Shown: positions 7,401 to 10,385 of the stretch, in pieces
Numbering within the stretch: the first letter of the stretch is position 1
How the letters are laid out: each line of letters starts with the position of its first letter
Assembly: GCA_002359635.1 (NCBI GenBank)
Contig: DENJ01000096.1
Span: 1-10,385, forward strand
Reading direction: 5' to 3'
DNA length: 10,385 nt
Origin: Burkholderiales bacterium UBA2647
Lineage (GTDB): Bacteria > Pseudomonadota > Gammaproteobacteria > Burkholderiales > Burkholderiaceae_E
Translations under genes and position numbers: made by a program
Notes under the pieces: generated by a model
What the model was told of the DNA's origin: nothing
What the model saw: only the letters and a program-made list of their open reading frames with translations
Databases searched by the model: none

Positions 7401-8244
7401 TGTAGAAATCCTCGGCGCTTAGACGGCCTGAGGCAATCTGCTGGCGCAGGTCGTCGTTCGCCTTGTGTTGAAGGAAACCGTTCGCCAGGCTCTTTATAGT
7501 GTGCTCCACCGCCTTTGACAGACCATCGCGGATGCGGGAGCCCGCGTCCAGAGAATCTTGGTGGTAGCGCTCAATCCAGCTTTGCGTCGCTTCTTCGCGG
7601 TTGGCGGGCAGCCGGGTCGCGTGCAGCAGCCGGTAGAGAACTGCGAAGTCCGCGAAGAGACCATCGCTGAAGATGCGGTCGAGGTCAAACTCGAGATAAG
7701 TTAGCTTGATAAGACGGGAACTGTCGCGCAGCAGGCGCAGCACGCGTCCGTTTGTCACCAGGCCGTAGAGCTCGTCGGCCAGATTCAGGTACTCCTGGAC
7801 CATGGCATGCGTCGACATGCGAAGTGCGCCGGAGCGCTGCTCAGCCTTGCGGTCTAGCCCCGCCGGGTCGCGGTAGCCCATGATGTGAACGACGGTGCCG
7901 CCACGGTTGGCAACGCGATGAGACAGCGGGTAGAGCTTTCCGTTGGCTTCAGCGCTCTTAGGCTGGAAGTCGAGCTGATAGCCTAGCAGGCCGAGAAGCG
8001 GCAGCACCCACTGCTGGCGGGTTTCAGTGGTGGCCGGGCTATCGGCACGCACCGACTCCAGCTTGCGCTGGAAGATTCGCCAGTAGTCCTGTGCGTCAGC
8101 CCAGGCGCGGGCGATTTCGTCCTTGACCTTGGCAGTGCCCTCCAGGCCGAAGTCGGCCGGGCGCTGCCCGGCCAGGTCATCGAGCCGGTCGAGGATGTCG
8201 GGCGAAAGGATCGCGCCTTCGATGCGGATGCTGGGGTAGATCAT
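4450..8244 (-). CDS. drmMI: Eco57I/PglX-type N6-adenine DNA methyltransferase, DISARM DrmMI-like
   Basis: Large DNA adenine-N6 methyltransferase, 1264 residues. The AdoMet-binding motif I is VADVACGSGHILLAA (about 495-509), preceded by the family TGSHYTPDELVQPL (about 455-468) and followed by YGVDLNPLAVELCKVALWLE (545-564). Catalytic motif IV is NPPY at 760-763 in FDCVLGNPPYLGN. About 150 mostly helical residues (590-740) separate the two halves, as in other Eco57I-type enzymes. Residues about 930-1200 probably form the target-recognition region. The N-terminal 450 residues are largely helical and I see no clear PD-(D/E)XK nuclease, so this looks like a modification subunit rather than a self-contained type IIG enzyme. 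The tail is Lys/Ala-rich and ends GLFGDL. The ATG overlaps the stop of the SNF2 helicase (ATGA), the pairing typical of class 1 DISARM, where methylation marks self DNA. A stand-alone type IIG-like or BREX-like enzyme is the alternative. GC falls to about 50% over residues about 700-1150. Confidence 0.85.
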   Translation of the reverse strand: MIYPSIRIEGAILSPDILDRLDDLAGQRPADFGLEGTAKVKDEIARAWADAQDYWRIFQRKLESVRADSPATTETRQQWVLPLLGLLGYQLDFQPKSAEANGKLYPLSHRVANRGGTVVHIMGYRDPAGLDRKAEQRSGALRMSTHAMVQEYLNLADELYGLVTNGRVLRLLRDSSRLIKLTYLEFDLDRIFSDGLFADFAVLYRLLHATRLPANREEATQSWIERYHQDSLDAGSRIRDGLSKAVEHTIKSLANGFLQHKANDDLRQQIASGRLSAEDFYKHLLRLIYRLLFLMVIEERGLVFPSSAQARHREVYEQYYSLMRLRRMSEKRHLADRRHADLWPALLATFRLFEAGGPGTKISVPPLAGDLFSPPAIGILSHCTLGNDVLLGALRALNLYTHPDNGQLIRVNYGALNVEEFGSVYEGLLEYEPVILSDGAQTTFDFKQGDERANTGSHYTPDELVQPLIKHSLDHLIAERLKAKDPETALLALRVADVACGSGHILLAAARRIGQELAVARTGEDQPSPLAMRTAVRDVIRHCIYGVDLNPLAVELCKVALWLEAHVPGEPLSFLDHHIKCGNAIVGYVRREDIEARGVPDEAFATMPGDDNEIAAALRKRNKDERTGQTKLQFDPEVERQLDEALKGWRGLDALPEHTPEQVEAKRQRFEVLSKSAEVLWMEQLAAIPIAQFYIPKIKNRPGMHVTEEEFRSYWKGQRKPQNQPTAEAWALAERKRFFHWFLGFPEVLADGGFDCVLGNPPYLGNRKLSGRYGDAFLQLMKVEFSPAGSVDLVTYFLRRIYDLLKPGGYLALISTKTIAQGGAREGGLEVLLDREGTITFAAHPVRWPGTATVDVALLGLHKGPWSGRSALNGRFVDVINAFLEAEEQGKPAVELQARADQSFVGSYVLGGGFILGDQEAKRLLDSDPANAEVILPYLVGDDLNSRPDQSPSRWVINFYDWEAERCEEQFPAVFTILRERVMPERTRRREDGEFVLRKPLPQRWWMYADKRPKLYRLAKALKRVLVINRHTKNLAFSFHRTGLVYSDATVVVVSDRWEDYSVLNSSFHEVWAWKQGSTIGAGGLRYTPSSIYETFPAPEFDSELATAMANTGRAFDKKRNELMLQLWIGLTDVYNLMHAEKLSPEMVAKVSKKPTDVARSGFDGVLELRRLRVVLDNAVRDAYGWTDLDLGHDFVEVETLPENDRVRYTISPAARKDVLKRLLALNHQRAKEEAAHAPTSKAKATSRKKAAAPATSPGLFGDL

Positions 8245-8256
8245 GCGCCCCCCTCT
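8241..8256 (-). promoter_or_regulatory. ATGA overlap with strong internal Shine-Dalgarno, helicase-methyltransferase coupling
   Basis: The helicase TGA (8241-8243) overlaps the methyltransferase ATG (8242-8244). On the - strand AGAGGGG (8250-8256) lies 5 bases upstream of that ATG, inside the helicase gene. This fixes the methyltransferase start and implies coupled, roughly equimolar synthesis. Confidence 0.8.
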
Positions 8257-10385
8257 GGCAGCAGCACGTAAGTGCCCAGCAAGTCCATTGGCAGGATGGG
8301 GTAGACCACCTGGAATCGCTGCTTTTCCATCAGAGAGCTGAAACGCTCGTGCGCATCGACTAGGCGCTTGGACTGCGCTTCGGCGATATCTGCAAACGCA
8401 TCACCCAAACTGTCGAGAAGTTGAAGTTCGTTTTCCAGAAAACTGGCTCGCGCCTGTGTTGAAAGGTCTGATGTAGCCCGCGCATCGTTGAGAAGAGCCC
8501 TGGCAGCTTCGTGGTCGATAAATTCGCGCTGCTGAGGCGTTCCGCGCCAACCCCAGAGGAGCATTTCCTCGGCCACGATCTGCTGATGATTGCGCGATTG
8601 CTCGATGACATTTCTGCACCTGAAAAGCATTAGCGTGGTTTTGATTGCCACTGCTCGGGTGCGAATTACTGCCGCGCGCGCTGCTCGCTTGTCATGCCTG
8701 CTGATGGTGTTAGCCAATACCACCTGGCACAGCAACTCGACGAAGGGGTGGTTGCGCCCTAGATAATGAAAGCCCTCGGGCGTGGGCGACTTGAACGATA
8801 CCTGCAATACATCGCCGGCGGGCAAGGCCTCGCGCAGAGCAGGAGGAAGATTGCCGGTGACGACCCGGTAGCCTTTGCCCAGGGCCGCCACCTGGACACC
8901 CATCAGGTTGTTCAGCACGCTGGTGACGAAAGTCTCCACCGCCCTGGGGTCGCCAATAGCTTCGTCCACCTCACGCAGGTCGGCCTCCACCTCATGTGCC
9001 TTGATCGCATGCTGGGCGAAGATGGAGCGAGACGCCTTCTCGCGTTCCGCGGCGTCGTCGAGCTTCCGAGTGACCTTGTCTTTCGCGGTCGCGGCTTCTT
9101 CAAAGTCGCTGAAGTCGAACAGCGTACCCTGCACGCCCTGTTGCGTGCTGATGCTACGGTTGGGGTTGAGCAGCAGCGCCTGGGTGATGGTGTCGATAAT
9201 GCTTTGCGAGTCCTCTGGAAAAGGTACGTTGATGCCGGTGGATCGCTTGATCTCACGCACCTTGCGAAGCAAGACATCGAGCACGACGCCATCGATCGGG
9301 TTGTCGGCACCGTAGAGCAGGCAGGCTTTGACCATGGGGGCGATCTGCCCGAACCGATCTACGCGACCTTCGCGCTGCTCGAGGCGATTGGGGTTCCAGG
9401 GCAGGTCGTAGTGCAGCACCGCAGTGAACTGATCCTGCAGGTTGATGCCTTCGCTGAGGCAATCGGTGGCGATCAAGACTCGCAGTTTCGACCGGCCCAT
9501 CACCTCGATGCGCTGCTTGCGCAGCTCATCGGGTAGCTCGCTGGTGATGACTTGCAGATCGAGCTTAGGGAACTGCTTGCGCAGCAGTGGCTCAAGATGC
9601 TCACCGACGTACTTGGCTGTCTCGATGTAGCGACAGAACACGACCGGGCAGAACGGCACTGCCTCGCCCAGCCAAGTCGTGATTTGCCGAGCTGTAGCGG
9701 CCAGTTTGCGGTCGTGCACGGCCCCGGCGAGTTCATGTAGCCGGTCGCCGAGGTCCTTGAGTTGACGGCGCTGGTGATCCGACCAATCCGCCCGCTCCAC
9801 CACCTGGGTGGGGGCGTTGTCTGCTTCATGGCCAAACTCGGTGTCGCCCACCGGGTTGGGCGCGTCGTCGGGAATGGCATCACCTTCGTCATTGCGACCG
9901 GCCTTGGCCAGTGCCGACATGCGGGTGTTGAGCATCTCCACGCCCGCGGCTGGGCTGGACATCACGCCGCGAAGCAGGCCGAGCGCTGTCCAGTAGTGGA
10001 CTCGCTGCTGTCGCCCCCCTTTGACCGGCGCGATCAGCTTGCGGGAAAAGTCGATCAGGTCGTTGAAGAGCCTGAGGTACTTCGGCGACAGGGCGTAGTT
10101 CAGCTCGAAGGCATCCCGCTCTGGGAACGGCGTGTCTTCGCCCAGCCACTTCTCCACGTCGCCGCGCTTGCGCTGCACGAAGTGCTTGGCCAGCTCGCGC
10201 CGCTGCGCCTGCGACGCGGCTGGAAGATCAACAGGTTCAAACTCCGGCTTGAGAAGACCCAGCAGCGACTGGAACTCGTCGGACTTGCCGCTGTGCGGCG
10301 TGGCCGTCAGGAGCACCAGATGCTGTTGCGGCTTGGCTGCGATACGGCTGACCAGGTGATAGCGCTGCTGCTGGCTGGCCGACGC
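8241..10385 (-). CDS. drmD: SNF2/RapA-like helicase, DISARM DrmD-like, C-terminal 714 residues (5' end beyond window)
   Basis: ATP-dependent DNA translocase of the SNF2 branch of superfamily 2. The frame is open to the right edge, so the GTG at 10316 is not a start. Residues upstream of it (RYHLVSRIAAKPQQHL) lead straight into motif III LLTATPHSGK (visible residues about 25-34). The RecA-like domain 2 follows: PVVFCRYIETAKYV (motif IV area, about 247-260), motif V LIATDCLSEGINLQ (about 304-317), and DLPWNPNRLEQREGRVDRFGQ with the arginine fingers of motif VI (about 327-347). The ATP-binding Walker A and DExx motifs must lie off the edge. After the motor come about 365 residues of family-specific C-terminal region ending in DLLGTYVLLPEGGA. 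Its tail overlaps the DrmMI-like methyltransferase gene by ATGA. SNF2 helicase plus this methyltransferase is the class 1 DISARM signature. A DISARM-related partial system, or a different helicase/methyltransferase restriction system, cannot be excluded. Confidence 0.85.
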   Translation of the reverse strand, partial: ASASQQQRYHLVSRIAAKPQQHLVLLTATPHSGKSDEFQSLLGLLKPEFEPVDLPAASQAQRRELAKHFVQRKRGDVEKWLGEDTPFPERDAFELNYALSPKYLRLFNDLIDFSRKLIAPVKGGRQQRVHYWTALGLLRGVMSSPAAGVEMLNTRMSALAKAGRNDEGDAIPDDAPNPVGDTEFGHEADNAPTQVVERADWSDHQRRQLKDLGDRLHELAGAVHDRKLAATARQITTWLGEAVPFCPVVFCRYIETAKYVGEHLEPLLRKQFPKLDLQVITSELPDELRKQRIEVMGRSKLRVLIATDCLSEGINLQDQFTAVLHYDLPWNPNRLEQREGRVDRFGQIAPMVKACLLYGADNPIDGVVLDVLLRKVREIKRSTGINVPFPEDSQSIIDTITQALLLNPNRSISTQQGVQGTLFDFSDFEEAATAKDKVTRKLDDAAEREKASRSIFAQHAIKAHEVEADLREVDEAIGDPRAVETFVTSVLNNLMGVQVAALGKGYRVVTGNLPPALREALPAGDVLQVSFKSPTPEGFHYLGRNHPFVELLCQVVLANTISRHDKRAARAAVIRTRAVAIKTTLMLFRCRNVIEQSRNHQQIVAEEMLLWGWRGTPQQREFIDHEAARALLNDARATSDLSTQARASFLENELQLLDSLGDAFADIAEAQSKRLVDAHERFSSLMEKQRFQVVYPILPMDLLGTYVLLPEGGA

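Noticed and set aside
8766..9536. Open frame of 256 codons on the + strand inside the helicase
   Set aside because: Antisense shadow of the SNF2 motor and C-terminal region. The sequence is low-information and the opposite strand carries clear helicase motifs V and VI.
10314..10316. GTG as the helicase start
   Set aside because: The frame stays open to the window edge and the upstream residues lead smoothly into motif III. A true start must precede the ATP-binding motifs, which are out of view.

Overview
The window comes from a Gram-negative bacterium, probably a proteobacterium. A Burkholderiales-like betaproteobacterium is my best guess, based only on the style of the KdpD/KdpE/Kup proteins and on mid-50s GC in the left third. 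I could not run a taxonomic search. Two unrelated blocks meet in the middle.

Left block (2-3623, + strand) is potassium homeostasis. It holds the catalytic C-terminal part of a KdpD-type sensor histidine kinase (its N-terminus lies off the left edge), an OmpR/KdpE-type response regulator whose ATG overlaps the kinase stop (ATGA), and, 74 bases further on, a complete Kup potassium:proton symporter. The order sensor, regulator, K+ transporter suggests that the pair controls kup, although kdpFABC could lie to the left, out of view.

Junction (3624-3987) has no credible gene. Just after kup lies a 23-base stretch resembling the 3' end of a tRNA (TTCGAAT T-loop through CCA), with no tRNA body in front of it. 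It is followed by several inverted repeats, including a 73-base cluster in which at least five arm pairs compete for overlapping sequence. This looks like an island boundary or old recombination site, but the polarity of the tRNA-like fragment is not the simple textbook one.

Right block (3988-10385, all - strand) is an anti-phage-type cassette read right to left. First is the C-terminal 714 residues of an SNF2/RapA-like helicase (DrmD-like, running off the right edge). Next is a 1264-residue Eco57I/PglX-type N6-adenine methyltransferase (DrmMI-like), coupled to it by an ATGA overlap. Last is a 142-residue protein I do not recognise, 33 bases further on. DrmD plus DrmMI is the signature pair of class 1 DISARM. 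The other DISARM core genes (drmA, drmB, drmC) are not downstream, so they are either beyond the right edge or absent. GC is patchy: about 65-70% in the methyltransferase N-terminal half, about 50% in the part carrying the NPPY motif and probable target-recognition region, and about 47-50% in the small last gene. This points to mosaic assembly by horizontal transfer.
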